Positions 37,952 through 46,010 of a stretch of 64,000 nt of DNA are shown here, in pieces. Source of the DNA: Desulfovibrionales bacterium. GTDB taxonomy: Bacteria; Desulfobacterota; QYQD01. The translations under genes and the position numbers were made by a program. Below the pieces are notes generated by a model, which made no database searches, was not told where the DNA came from, and saw only the letters and a list, made by a program, of their open reading frames with translations. The stretch lies in contig JAQURM010000001.1 of assembly GCA_028715605.1 (NCBI GenBank), positions 426,001-490,000 on the forward strand, read 5' to 3'. Position 1 is the stretch's first letter. Each line of letters opens with the position of its first letter.

Positions 37952-38332
37952 ATGAAAAACAGGGGCATTCTGCTGATGATAGTCATGGCTGTTTTTATAA
38001 TAGCTACCTGTGCTTACGCCCAGGAGGAAATGCTGAAACTGGAGCATAAGGCCTTTGAAAAACGACAGAGGCCGGGCGTAACATTCCCGCATGCCCAACA
38101 CTTTGCTACCATTGAGTGTACGGCGTGCCATCATTTTTATGTAAATGGACAGAACGTCTGGGATGAATCGCGGGAGACGAATTGTGCGGCCTGCCACGGC
38201 TTGGAGGCCGAAGGTAAGAAAATGGGCCTTATGAAGGCGTTTCACGAAAACTGCGTAGGTTGCCACCGGGAGACCAAACCGGCAGCAGGCAAGTTACTCC
38301 CGGTGATGTGTGGCGAATGTCACAAAAAATAA
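37952..38332 (+). CDS. Tetraheme class III cytochrome c (cytochrome c3 family)
   Basis: Periplasmic electron carrier of 126 residues: a signal peptide (about 1-24, ending ATCAYA) and four CxxCH heme sites (CTACH, CAACH, CVGCH, CGECH). Early histidines (HKAF, FPHAQHF) are available as distal ligands, the pattern of class III cytochromes. ATG 37952 follows AGGAGG with good spacing; an upstream TTG at 37931 is not needed. It is monocistronic with its own terminator. Confidence 0.92.
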   Translation: MKNRGILLMIVMAVFIIATCAYAQEEMLKLEHKAFEKRQRPGVTFPHAQHFATIECTACHHFYVNGQNVWDESRETNCAACHGLEAEGKKMGLMKAFHENCVGCHRETKPAAGKLLPVMCGECHKK

Positions 38333-38353
38333 ATATGCAGATGTAATTTTTTT

Positions 38354-38381
38354 AAACGGGAAGTTTATAAACTTCCCGTTT
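38354..38381 (+). terminator. Terminator of the cytochrome c3 gene
   Basis: Arms 38354-38366 and 38369-38381 are a perfect 13-bp inverted repeat (AAACGGGAAGTTT) around a minimal loop, followed by T residues. Confidence 0.85.
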
Positions 38382-38429
38382 TTCTTTTGCGGACCGTATT
38401 AGTAATGACGGCTTGGTAAGAAGTCAATT

Positions 38430-38562
38430 TCTCACGCAAAGGCGTAAAGACCGCGAAGGAAAAATGAAAATCTGGAAATCAGAAATCAGTAATAAAAGAT
38501 TTCTTCATGAGTTTATGAGTTCCAAATTTTATTCTTTTTGCGTCCTTGGCGGCTTTGCGTGA
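38430..38562. repeat. Imperfect inverted repeat of the CTCACGCAAAGGCG type
   Basis: The left arm (38430-38463, CTCACGCAAAGGCGTAAAGACC...) is imperfectly complementary to the right arm (38533-38562, ending CGGCTTTGCGTGAT). The 70 bp between them are AT-rich. Together with flanking DNA this fills the 320-bp gap before rnfC; no gene is seen. Confidence 0.6.
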
Positions 38563-38586
38563 TATTTTGGTGTTGCTTTTTTTATC

Positions 38587-38615
38587 TTGACAAAGAGTAT
38601 GTTTAGGTATATCCA
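38587..38615 (+). promoter_or_regulatory. Candidate rnf operon promoter
   Basis: A perfect TTGACA (38587-38592) is followed by TATATC (38608-38613, 15-bp spacing) or TATCCA (38610-38615, 17-bp spacing). It lies about 40-60 bp before rnfC. Confidence 0.45.
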
Positions 38616-38651
38616 ATCCCGTAATTTGCTGGAAGGAGAGAGTGAACCAAT

Positions 38652-39947
38652 ATGAGCCCAGGTAGCTTTTCTGGCGGTATTTGCTTGTCTATTTCAGACG
38701 CAAACGCAAACAAACCCTTCGAACGTATCATCCCCTCCGGTGTTGTGACTATCCCTCTCAGGCAGGATCTCGGCGGAATTTGCAATGCCAAGGTCAAAAA
38801 GGGTGATGAGGTCAAGGTCGGACAGGTAATCGGTGAAAGCGCAGGTCCGGAAGGCGCCTCTATCCATGCCACGGTTTCCGGTAAAGTAGCCGACGTAATA
38901 AAGGCCTATCCCCATTTTTCAGGGGGATTCGTCCCGGCTGTGCTCATAGAATCCGATGGCAAGGATGAGTGGGTGGGACTGGAGGGCAGCGCGGATCCAA
39001 TGGCCGCCATACAACAGGCGGGAATTGTTGATTTTGATATAAAACCGGTCCCGCTTGTGACTAAGCTCAACGAGGCAAAGTCTCGCCGGGCTAACGCCTT
39101 TATTGTGAATGCCATGGACATAGAGCCGGTACTCTCGAGCCGGTCACGTCTGTTGTCTGAAAGGGTTCAGGAAGTGGCCTGCGGGATAGACACTATAAAA
39201 AACATAATCGGCGCGGCATCGGTGTATGTTGCCGTCGATAAAGGTGCGTCTCAGGCTATGTCCGCTGTCGGTTCCGCCTGCGGTGGCGCGGCTACCGTAG
39301 TGGGGTTGAACCCTAAGTACCCCCAGGCTGTTGACCTCTTACTGGTAAAGTCGATCCTGGGGAAGGAGGTGCCCTGTACAGAGGCCTATTGTGTGGCCGA
39401 TATAGGGGCCCTGGTTCTGAGCGTCGAGACGGTGGCGGCGGTGGGCCGGGCTATGGCGGACAAAAAGCCGGTGGTGGACAGGTTTATAACCATTACCGGC
39501 GCCAATGGGACCGGCGCCAAAAATGTCCAGGTAAGGATAGGCACGCCGATTAAGGAAGTTCTGGGGCACTGTGGAATTTCCGTGGAAGGGATGGGCAAGG
39601 TTATAGCCGGCGGCCCCATGATGGGCACGGCCATCGCCAATACCGAGACGCCGGTGACCAAAGAGTTGCTCGGTATTTTCGTACAAAATGAAAAAGACAT
39701 CACAAAATCTGAAGCGGCCGTCTGTATAAAATGTGGTTTTTGTGTGGACGTTTGTCCAATGCAACTCATGCCCTTCCTCATCTCGGGCTTGTCTGAATCG
39801 GCCAACTACACTATGGCCCAGGGATATGAGATTTTTACCTGTATAGAGTGTGGTTGCTGTGCCTATGTGTGTCCGGTGAGGATACCCATGGTGCAATGGA
39901 TAAAATTCGGCAAGGCACAAATTCTAGCGCAAAGGAGTAGCGAATGA
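38652..39947 (+). CDS. rnfC: Rnf complex subunit RnfC
   Basis: Peripheral subunit that oxidises NADH and carries FMN and two [4Fe-4S] clusters in the ferredoxin:NAD+ oxidoreductase. It is 431 residues, with an N-terminal biotinyl-like fold (KKGDEVKVGQVIG ... IHATVSGKV), a NuoF-like middle and C-terminal clusters CIKCGFCVDVCP and CIECGCCAYVCP. A GGAAGGAGAG site precedes the ATG. It is the first gene of the operon and overlaps rnfD by four bases. Confidence 0.96.
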   Translation: MSPGSFSGGICLSISDANANKPFERIIPSGVVTIPLRQDLGGICNAKVKKGDEVKVGQVIGESAGPEGASIHATVSGKVADVIKAYPHFSGGFVPAVLIESDGKDEWVGLEGSADPMAAIQQAGIVDFDIKPVPLVTKLNEAKSRRANAFIVNAMDIEPVLSSRSRLLSERVQEVACGIDTIKNIIGAASVYVAVDKGASQAMSAVGSACGGAATVVGLNPKYPQAVDLLLVKSILGKEVPCTEAYCVADIGALVLSVETVAAVGRAMADKKPVVDRFITITGANGTGAKNVQVRIGTPIKEVLGHCGISVEGMGKVIAGGPMMGTAIANTETPVTKELLGIFVQNEKDITKSEAAVCIKCGFCVDVCPMQLMPFLISGLSESANYTMAQGYEIFTCIECGCCAYVCPVRIPMVQWIKFGKAQILAQRSSE

Positions 39948-40912
39948 AAGCCCCGGAACTTGTTGTATCCGCAACGCCGCATATCCATAGCGGCAATTCC
40001 GTTCAAAAGATGATGCTTAATATAATTATCGCCCTGCTCCCGGCTGTAGCTATCGGTATTTATTTTTATGGCATGGGTGCCTTAGTGGTAGCGGCCGTTT
40101 CCGTAGTTTCGGCAGTGGCCTGGGAGGCTATCCTGCAGAAAATATTAGGGCGGCAACTCGCCCTTGGTAATCTTACTGCAGTGGCAAGCGGTCTGGTTTT
40201 CGCTGCAATCCTCCCACCCACACTCCCCTGGTGGATGATAACCATTGCCACGCTCATCATGATACTCCTTGGCAAGGAGATTTACGGGGGGTTGGGAAAC
40301 AACCCATTCAATGGAGTATTGGTAGCCTATGTGGCCTTAAAAATATCTTACCCGGAGGCCATGATCACCTGGACGCCGCCGGCCGGTGATATCATGACCG
40401 AGCTGCCCCCCCTCCAGGTCTTAAGGGATGAAGGGGTCGGGGTTATCTGGGAATACTTTACTTTGAAAGACCTCCTCATGGGCAAGGTTGCCGGTACCGT
40501 AGGTGAAGGGTGCAAGATTGCGTTACTGATAGGCGGCCTGTTCCTTCTTTTAAGGCGGAATTTTTCCTGGCACATCCCGGCTGGTTTCCTGACGGGTATC
40601 GTCGTCTTATCAGGTATTTTGTGGATGGCCAATGCCGAAAAGTACGCCAGCCCGCTTTTCCATCTCCTGACCGGTGGTAGTCTCCTGGCGGCCTTTTTCC
40701 TGGCTACCGATTCGACTACCTCGCCGGTTACACCGGGCGGTAAACTTCTGTCTGGATTGTTAGCCGGTATGCTTGCGGTGGTTATCAGGGCATGGGCTCA
40801 GTGGGAGGATGGGGCCTATTTCGCTGTTTTTATGGCCGGTACGTTAACCCCGCTCTTAGATAAGATCAGACCAAGAGTTTACGGGAGGGTAAAAGCCAGT
40901 GCAACTTCGTGA
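39944..40912 (+). CDS. rnfD: Rnf complex subunit RnfD
   Basis: Membrane subunit of 322 residues with about nine to ten hydrophobic helices. The site for covalent FMN attachment is recognisable as ATDSTTSPVTP, and the conserved GGLGNNPFNGVLVAY segment is present. FMN attachment requires ApbE, which is encoded at 47052. It overlaps rnfC by four and rnfG by 14 bases. Confidence 0.96.
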   Translation: MKAPELVVSATPHIHSGNSVQKMMLNIIIALLPAVAIGIYFYGMGALVVAAVSVVSAVAWEAILQKILGRQLALGNLTAVASGLVFAAILPPTLPWWMITIATLIMILLGKEIYGGLGNNPFNGVLVAYVALKISYPEAMITWTPPAGDIMTELPPLQVLRDEGVGVIWEYFTLKDLLMGKVAGTVGEGCKIALLIGGLFLLLRRNFSWHIPAGFLTGIVVLSGILWMANAEKYASPLFHLLTGGSLLAAFFLATDSTTSPVTPGGKLLSGLLAGMLAVVIRAWAQWEDGAYFAVFMAGTLTPLLDKIRPRVYGRVKASATS

Positions 40913-41495
40913 AATTATCAAGATGATCGTGGTGTTGACGCTTGTGGCGGCTGTCTGCGGCGGCGGACTGTCTTTAGTAAAGATGGCCACGGCTGAGCAA
41001 ATTGCCTACCAAAAGATTAAGAATATCAAGGAACCGGCGCTGAAGAAGGTGCTGACCGGTTATGATAATGATCCCGTCACAGACCGGAAGGACATCGTGA
41101 CCGGCAAAGACAAAAAAGGGAAAGATATTATAACCACGTTTTTCTTTGCCAAGAGCGGAGGAAAAGTTATCTCTGTGGCGTTCGAGACTTCTGCCGGTGG
41201 ATTTCACGGAGATGTCGGTGTTATGGTGGCGGTAAACCCTGCTACCGACAAACTGGACGGCTGTGCCATTACCACTCAGACCGAGACACCGGGTGTCGGC
41301 AGCAGGGTAGCGGATGACCCGTCCTTCTGTGCCCAGTTCAAAGGCAAGTCTGTATCGGAAAATTTCGGACTTACTTCAGCCGGCGGTGTGGTACAGGGCC
41401 TGAGCGGGGCCACGGTGTCATCGACCGGTGTTAGTAATGCGATGAAGGCCGGTATAGAAGTGTATAAAAAATACAAGTCCCAGTTGGGTGTATAA
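40899..41495 (+). CDS. rnfG: Rnf complex subunit RnfG
   Basis: Flavoprotein subunit of 198 residues with one N-terminal membrane helix and a periplasmic FMN-binding domain. The covalent FMN site is SGATVSS, Thr172. The start is GTG 40899, inside the 3' end of rnfD, so translation is coupled. Another ApbE substrate. Confidence 0.95.
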   Translation: MQLREIIKMIVVLTLVAAVCGGGLSLVKMATAEQIAYQKIKNIKEPALKKVLTGYDNDPVTDRKDIVTGKDKKGKDIITTFFFAKSGGKVISVAFETSAGGFHGDVGVMVAVNPATDKLDGCAITTQTETPGVGSRVADDPSFCAQFKGKSVSENFGLTSAGGVVQGLSGATVSSTGVSNAMKAGIEVYKKYKSQLGV

Positions 41496-41515
41496 TCTAT
41501 AAGGAGGGTTCATAG

Positions 41516-42124
41516 ATGGCGTCGCGTTACGTATCGGAATTTACCAAAGGCCTCTGGAAGGAGATACCGCCATTTCGTTTTGTTCTGGGTCTCTGCTCTA
41601 CAATGGCCGTGACCACGGATGTGGCCAATGGTGTGGGCTTGGGGGCCGGGGTCATTTTTGTGACCACCATGGGGAATGTCTTTATCTCCATGCTGCGGAA
41701 GATTATCCCGGATAAGGTGAGGATAGCAGTATTTATTGCTATTATTGCCAGTGCGGTCATCATAGTGGAACTGGTAATGCAGGCCTATTTCTATCCGCTT
41801 TTCCTGGTGCTCGGTATCTGGATACCTCTTATAGTAGTTAACTGAATACCCCTTGGACGGGCGGAGGCCTTCGCCCGCAAAGAGTCGGTCGGACTCTCTT
41901 TAGTTGATGGGCTGGGAATGGGGTTGGGGTTTACTATATCACTGACTGTAGTATCAACTATCCGTGAGATACTGGGTAAGGGTTCATGGTTCGGTATTCC
42001 GCTGATGCCCGAGGGTTATCCGGGCATGCCATACCTTCTCAAGCCGCCGGGCGCTTTTGCCCTCCTGGGAATCCTGCTCGGGATCATGAACTTTATATCC
42101 CTGAAGATGGAAGCCAAGAAGTAA
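41516..42124 (+). CDS. rnfE: Rnf complex subunit RnfE with in-frame UGA at the [2Fe-2S] ligand (candidate selenoprotein)
   Basis: Membrane subunit that with RnfA holds a [2Fe-2S] cluster in the membrane. The gene is interrupted only by TGA 41843-41845 at codon 110; the frame then continues unbroken to 42124 (202 residues with read-through) with clear RnfE sequence on both sides: IPLIVVN, UGA, then IPLGRAEAFARK and LVDGLGMGLGFT. Homologues have Cys at this place (VVNC). Cys27 is the other ligand; the 83-residue spacing 27-110 equals that of Cys29-Cys112 in Vibrio NqrD. The spaced hairpin at 41858 fits a SECIS. Alternatives: a Cys-codon point mutation or a sequencing error. ATG 41918 could in theory restart translation but would give only the C-terminal 68 residues. 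Confidence 0.8.
41858..41877 (+). promoter_or_regulatory. Candidate bacterial SECIS element in rnfE
   Basis: A hairpin with arms CGGGCGG (41858-41864) and TCGCCCG (41871-41877), six Watson-Crick pairs plus one G-U, closes an AGGCCT loop (41865-41870). There are 19 nt between the UGA and the loop, within the 16-37 nt window used for bacterial SECIS, and a G is in the first two loop bases. The loop resembles AGGUCU of E. coli fdhF, which lies 17 nt after its UGA. The loop U of fdhF is C here. Confidence 0.5.
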
Positions 42125-42145
42125 TCTGAAAGGAGAGGTCGCATT

Positions 42146-42724
42146 ATGGAACAAAGCTGGTTCATGTTTATACTTTCAGCTATCATTATAAATAACATCC
42201 TCTTGATAAGGTTCCTGGGTAACTGTCCGTTTCTGGGGGTTACCACGGCCATGGACAGCGCCATCGGCATGTCGGCCGCCTGTATATTCGTCAACGTCCT
42301 GTCCGGGGTTCTCTGCTGGATATTTCAGAAGGCGGTGCTGGATACCCTGGGTCTGGAATATCTCCAGACCCTGGCCTTTATCCTGATCATCGCCGGGTTG
42401 GTCCAGTTTGTAGAGATGGTCCTTCAGAAGATGTCGCCTGGGCTATATCGTGCCCTGGGTATCTACCTGCCGCTTATTACTACCAACTGCATGATTTTTG
42501 GTGTGGCCGTGCTGAATATCCAGGAAGACTACGATTTTATGCATACAGTGGTGTATTCCATTGCTACGGCGGTGGGTTTCAGCGTGGCCATGGTGATCAT
42601 GGCCGGCATCAGGGAACGGATGCGGATCGCACATATACCGAAGCTGTTGGACGGGGTGCCGCTTGGCCTGATTACGGCCGGGATGATAGGCCTTTCCTTT
42701 TTCGGACTGGCCGGCGTAGGTTGA
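42146..42724 (+). CDS. rnfA: Rnf complex subunit RnfA
   Basis: Membrane subunit of 192 residues with six helices. The two cluster-ligand cysteines are intact: Cys27 in FLGNCPFLG and Cys115 in TTNCMIFG. Together with RnfE Cys27 and residue 110 they would complete the intramembrane [2Fe-2S] site. An AAGGAGAGG site precedes the ATG. Confidence 0.96.
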   Translation: MEQSWFMFILSAIIINNILLIRFLGNCPFLGVTTAMDSAIGMSAACIFVNVLSGVLCWIFQKAVLDTLGLEYLQTLAFILIIAGLVQFVEMVLQKMSPGLYRALGIYLPLITTNCMIFGVAVLNIQEDYDFMHTVVYSIATAVGFSVAMVIMAGIRERMRIAHIPKLLDGVPLGLITAGMIGLSFFGLAGVG

Positions 42725-42772
42725 TGGATTTACGTTTACCAGGAACAAAATGAAATAAGAGGGTGGTATGTT

Positions 42773-43579
42773 ATGGGACCGACAATTACGGCAATCGTAG
42801 CTATGGGGGCACTGGGATTGGGGCTGAGTGTAGTGCTGGGGGTGGCCGCCAAGGTCTTTTACATCTACGTTGACCCCCGGATAGGGGCAGTTACGGATGT
42901 CCTGCCCGGCGCTAATTGTGGCGGCTGCGGTTATGCGGGATGCAGCGACTGTGCGGCGGCTATTGTGGAAGGCAAGGCGCCGGTTAATGCCTGTAAGGCT
43001 GGCGGCGCCGGTACGGCCGCGGCCGTGGCCCAAGTGTTAGGTGTTTCAGCGGCGGTTGGAGAGCGCGAGGTCGCCAGGATCTTCTGTAAAGGTGACAGTG
43101 CCAAGGCCGAACGAAAGTTCAAATACATGGGTATTAATGACTGCCGGGCGGCCATGCTGGTCTCCAGTGGTGATAAATCTTGTAGCTACGGATGCCTGGG
43201 GCTGGGCACATGCGTAGCCAATTGTCCGTTTGGGGCGCTCAGCATGGGGGAAGACGGCCTGCCCAAAGTAGATGATGAGAAATGTACGGCCTGCGGGACG
43301 TGTGTCAAGGTGTGTCCGCGGCATATCCCTAAGGTGGTTCCGGTATCGCAGAAAGCGGCTAGTCTGTGCTCTTCGCATGATGTCGGCAAGCTGGTCAAGG
43401 AGATCTGCGATGCCGGCTGTCTGGGCTGCGGCCTGTGCAAGAAGGCGTGTCCGGAAAAGGCGATTGAGATCGTGAAATTCCTTTCCGTAGTGGATGCCAA
43501 AAAATGCACCGGATGCGGGGCATGCTTTGAGAAGTGCCCGACCGGTATTATTCAAAGCTTAGTTTTCACCGTAGTATGA
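42773..43579 (+). CDS. rnfB: Rnf complex subunit RnfB
   Basis: Entry point for ferredoxin electrons. It is 268 residues: an N-terminal membrane anchor, an Fe-S domain (NCGGCGYAGCSDC) and ferredoxin-type clusters (CLGLGTCVANCPFG, CTACGTCVKVCP, CLGCGLCKKACP, CTGCGACFEKCP). It is the last rnf gene in the order C-D-G-E-A-B, with a stress-protein gene 11 bp later. Confidence 0.95.
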   Translation: MGPTITAIVAMGALGLGLSVVLGVAAKVFYIYVDPRIGAVTDVLPGANCGGCGYAGCSDCAAAIVEGKAPVNACKAGGAGTAAAVAQVLGVSAAVGEREVARIFCKGDSAKAERKFKYMGINDCRAAMLVSSGDKSCSYGCLGLGTCVANCPFGALSMGEDGLPKVDDEKCTACGTCVKVCPRHIPKVVPVSQKAASLCSSHDVGKLVKEICDAGCLGCGLCKKACPEKAIEIVKFLSVVDAKKCTGCGACFEKCPTGIIQSLVFTVV

Positions 43580-43590
43580 GGAGGCGTTGA

Positions 43591-44067
43591 ATGTCTCAGA
43601 AGATATTGATAGCCATGGATGAGTCGGAATATTCCATGAAGGCGGTGCGGTATGTGGCTGATACCGTGAATCCAAAGGCCGTGGAGATAACCCTTTTTAG
43701 CGTGTTGCCGGAGGCGCCTGGCACCGGCCTGGAAAAGGAGCCATCGCTGATTCCCCTTTTTCAGAGCCGGTTAACCGAGTTAAAGGGTCTTACGGAAGAG
43801 AAGCGCAAGATAATGGAATCCGCTACGGCTTCAGCCAGGAAGATTCTGGAGGGAGCAGGGATACCGGACAACAAAATAGGCGTCAAGATCCAGGTAAAGA
43901 AGGTTGGTATAGCCCGGGACATCATGTTTGAGGCCCAGGAAGGAAAGTATAGCGCCATTGTCGTTGGGCGACGAGGTGTTTCTGCCATAAAGGAATTTAT
44001 GTTCGGCAGCATTTCGAACAAGGTGGTAAGTTTCGCACGAAACTGCACGGTCTGGGTTGTGGATTAA
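43591..44067 (+). CDS. Universal stress protein, UspA family
   Basis: 158 residues with the N-terminal KILIAMDESEYSMKAVRYVAD and the C-terminal nucleotide loop VVGRRGVSAIKEFMFGSISNKVV, an ATP-binding Usp pattern. It lies 11 bp after rnfB with an AGGAGG site and 2 bp before the RseC gene, so it is likely part of the rnf transcript. Its role with Rnf is unknown. Confidence 0.92.
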   Translation: MSQKILIAMDESEYSMKAVRYVADTVNPKAVEITLFSVLPEAPGTGLEKEPSLIPLFQSRLTELKGLTEEKRKIMESATASARKILEGAGIPDNKIGVKIQVKKVGIARDIMFEAQEGKYSAIVVGRRGVSAIKEFMFGSISNKVVSFARNCTVWVVD

Positions 44068-44069
44068 AA

Positions 44070-44504
44070 ATGTCTCGTATTCGCGAAGAAGAAGGCGAAG
44101 TAATCGCCGTTGAAGGCAAGCAGGCCAAGGTCAGGATCAAGTGCAGTCCGGCCTGTGACAGTTGCTCAAGCCACAAGACGTGCGGGCTGCTTGGTGAAGG
44201 CGAGATGGTGCTTACGGCATTAAATAGCGTAGGGGCCTCCAAGGGTGAGAGGGTGCGCGTCTCACTCAAGGTAGAAGGGGAAGTAAAGGCGTCTTTTATT
44301 TTATATCTTGTTCCCCTGGTTGGTCTGATAGCCGGGGCGCTGATAGGTTATTACACGCAGTTTTTGGGCGATAAGGATATTTCAGGGGCCGTTTTTAGTC
44401 TTTTGTTCGTGGCGCTTACCTTCATCGGCATAAAATATTATGCCCACTTCAAATATAGCGGAGATCAGTCCTACAATCCAATAATTACAAAGGTAGTGGC
44501 TTAG
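44070..44504 (+). CDS. RseC/MucC-family protein (SoxR-reducing system-type)
   Basis: Membrane protein of 144 residues. A cytoplasmic beta-rich N-terminus has the cysteine cluster CSPACDSCSSHKTC, followed by two membrane helices (about 73-93 and 105-122). This fits the RseC family; E. coli rseC product works with the Rnf-like Rsx complex to reduce SoxR. Location just after rnf suggests assembly or redox coupling with Rnf. Confidence 0.85.
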   Translation: MSRIREEEGEVIAVEGKQAKVRIKCSPACDSCSSHKTCGLLGEGEMVLTALNSVGASKGERVRVSLKVEGEVKASFILYLVPLVGLIAGALIGYYTQFLGDKDISGAVFSLLFVALTFIGIKYYAHFKYSGDQSYNPIITKVVA

Positions 44505-44553
44505 TAGCTGGAAAGCCATAAGATTCTGGAGAGGATACTGGAGGGGAATACTT

Positions 44554-45999
44554 ATGACTCGAGGAAAGTTGTCGTCGCTTTTTCTGCTGATATGTCTAAC
44601 CGTGTTTCCATCGGTTGCGCTGGCCTCTGAGGCCGGGCACGGACATGGAGGGATTAATTTAGGAGAGGTGCTGCCTCTTTATAGCGCCATACCCTTTGCG
44701 GGAATGCTCCTTTCCATTGCCCTTATGCCGCTTTTCCTGCCCAAGTTCTGGCATCATCACTTCGGCAAGGTCTCCGCTTTCTGGGCGGTGCTGGTGGCTA
44801 TTCCAATGGTTATCGCCTATACGGGTACGGCCGTGTATGAATTTATGCATGTGATAGTGGCGGATTATGTGCCCTTTATCATCCTGCTCTGGGCGCTGTT
44901 TACCGTCTCAGGTGGTATCCTCCTCAAAGGTTCGCTAAGGGGCACGCCGGTAGTAAATACGGTCATGCTCATCATAGGCACGGCGTTGGCCTCGTGGATG
45001 GGCACTACGGGAGCGGCCATGCTTATGATCCGGCCATTCCTTCGGGCCAACAGCTATAGGAAGAACCGGAGCTTTATGGTGGTTTTCTTTATCTTCCTGG
45101 TGGCCAATATAGGCGGGGCCTTAACCCCGCTTGGCGACCCGCCGCTCTTCCTCGGATTTCTGCACGGGGTGCCCTTTACCTGGACATTTAATATACTACC
45201 CCAGATGCTGGCGGTTGCGGCCATAGTCCTCTGCATATACTTTGTGGTCGATACCTACATGTATAAGAAGGAAGGGATAACCGCGCCGGTGGATGAGGGC
45301 GTCAAAGAGCCTCTTGGACTGGACGGGTCCCTGAATTTCCTTTTCTTGGCCGGTATCATTGGGGCAGTACTGATGAGCGGCCTGGTGGACTGGGGTTCCA
45401 TTAATATGTTCGGCATACACCGTTCGGTGGCTGACCTGGCCCGTGACGGTATCCTGATCCTCATGGGCGTACTTTCCCTGGTGACTACCTCCAAGAAGGT
45501 CAGGGAGGATAATGACTTCACCTGGGCGCCGATACTGGAGGTGGCCTATCTATTTGCCGGCATATTCATCAGCATGGTTCCCTGCCTGCTCATCCTGAAG
45601 GCGGGAACCAAGGGCGCTTTAGCTTTTCTTATCGAGGCGGTGAAGGAACCGGCGCATTATTTCTGGGCCTCGGGCATCCTCTCCAGCTTTCTGGACAATG
45701 CCCCGACCTATTTGACCTTCTTCAGCACGGCGCTGGGGAGTTACTATCCGGGTATGCCGGAGGCACAGGCAGTGCCGAAGCTCATTGCAGAGAACGCTAT
45801 ATATCTCAAGGCCATTTCCTGCGGTTCGGTCTTTATGGGGGCCAACACCTATATCGGCAACGCCCCGAACTTTATGGTAAGATCTATTGCTGAGGAGGCG
45901 GGTACACCCATGCCGAGCTTCTTCGGATATATGGTCAAGTATTCTATCCCGGTGCTTTGTACGACCTTTGTGGCTATAACCTTTATCTTCTTCATGTAA
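44554..45999 (+). CDS. Sodium:proton antiporter-like carrier (NhaD/CitMHS superfamily)
   Basis: Membrane carrier of 481 residues with a signal-like N-terminus and about 12 helices. The two family hallmarks are repeated helix breaks: GGALTPLGDPPLFLGFLHG and SFLDNAPTYLTF. These place it in the ion-transporter superfamily of NhaD and putative citrate carriers. Na+/H+ exchange is inferred from family and from its position beside rnf; an organic-acid substrate is possible. Confidence 0.82.
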   Translation: MTRGKLSSLFLLICLTVFPSVALASEAGHGHGGINLGEVLPLYSAIPFAGMLLSIALMPLFLPKFWHHHFGKVSAFWAVLVAIPMVIAYTGTAVYEFMHVIVADYVPFIILLWALFTVSGGILLKGSLRGTPVVNTVMLIIGTALASWMGTTGAAMLMIRPFLRANSYRKNRSFMVVFFIFLVANIGGALTPLGDPPLFLGFLHGVPFTWTFNILPQMLAVAAIVLCIYFVVDTYMYKKEGITAPVDEGVKEPLGLDGSLNFLFLAGIIGAVLMSGLVDWGSINMFGIHRSVADLARDGILILMGVLSLVTTSKKVREDNDFTWAPILEVAYLFAGIFISMVPCLLILKAGTKGALAFLIEAVKEPAHYFWASGILSSFLDNAPTYLTFFSTALGSYYPGMPEAQAVPKLIAENAIYLKAISCGSVFMGANTYIGNAPNFMVRSIAEEAGTPMPSFFGYMVKYSIPVLCTTFVAITFIFFM

Positions 46000-46010
46000 G
46001 GGAGGGGTGT

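Noticed and set aside
41846-42124. The second half of rnfE as a separate small gene starting at ATG 41918.
   Set aside because: It is in the same frame as the first half, has no proper ribosome site, and begins in the middle of a conserved RnfE domain; the 24 codons between the UGA and that ATG also match RnfE.
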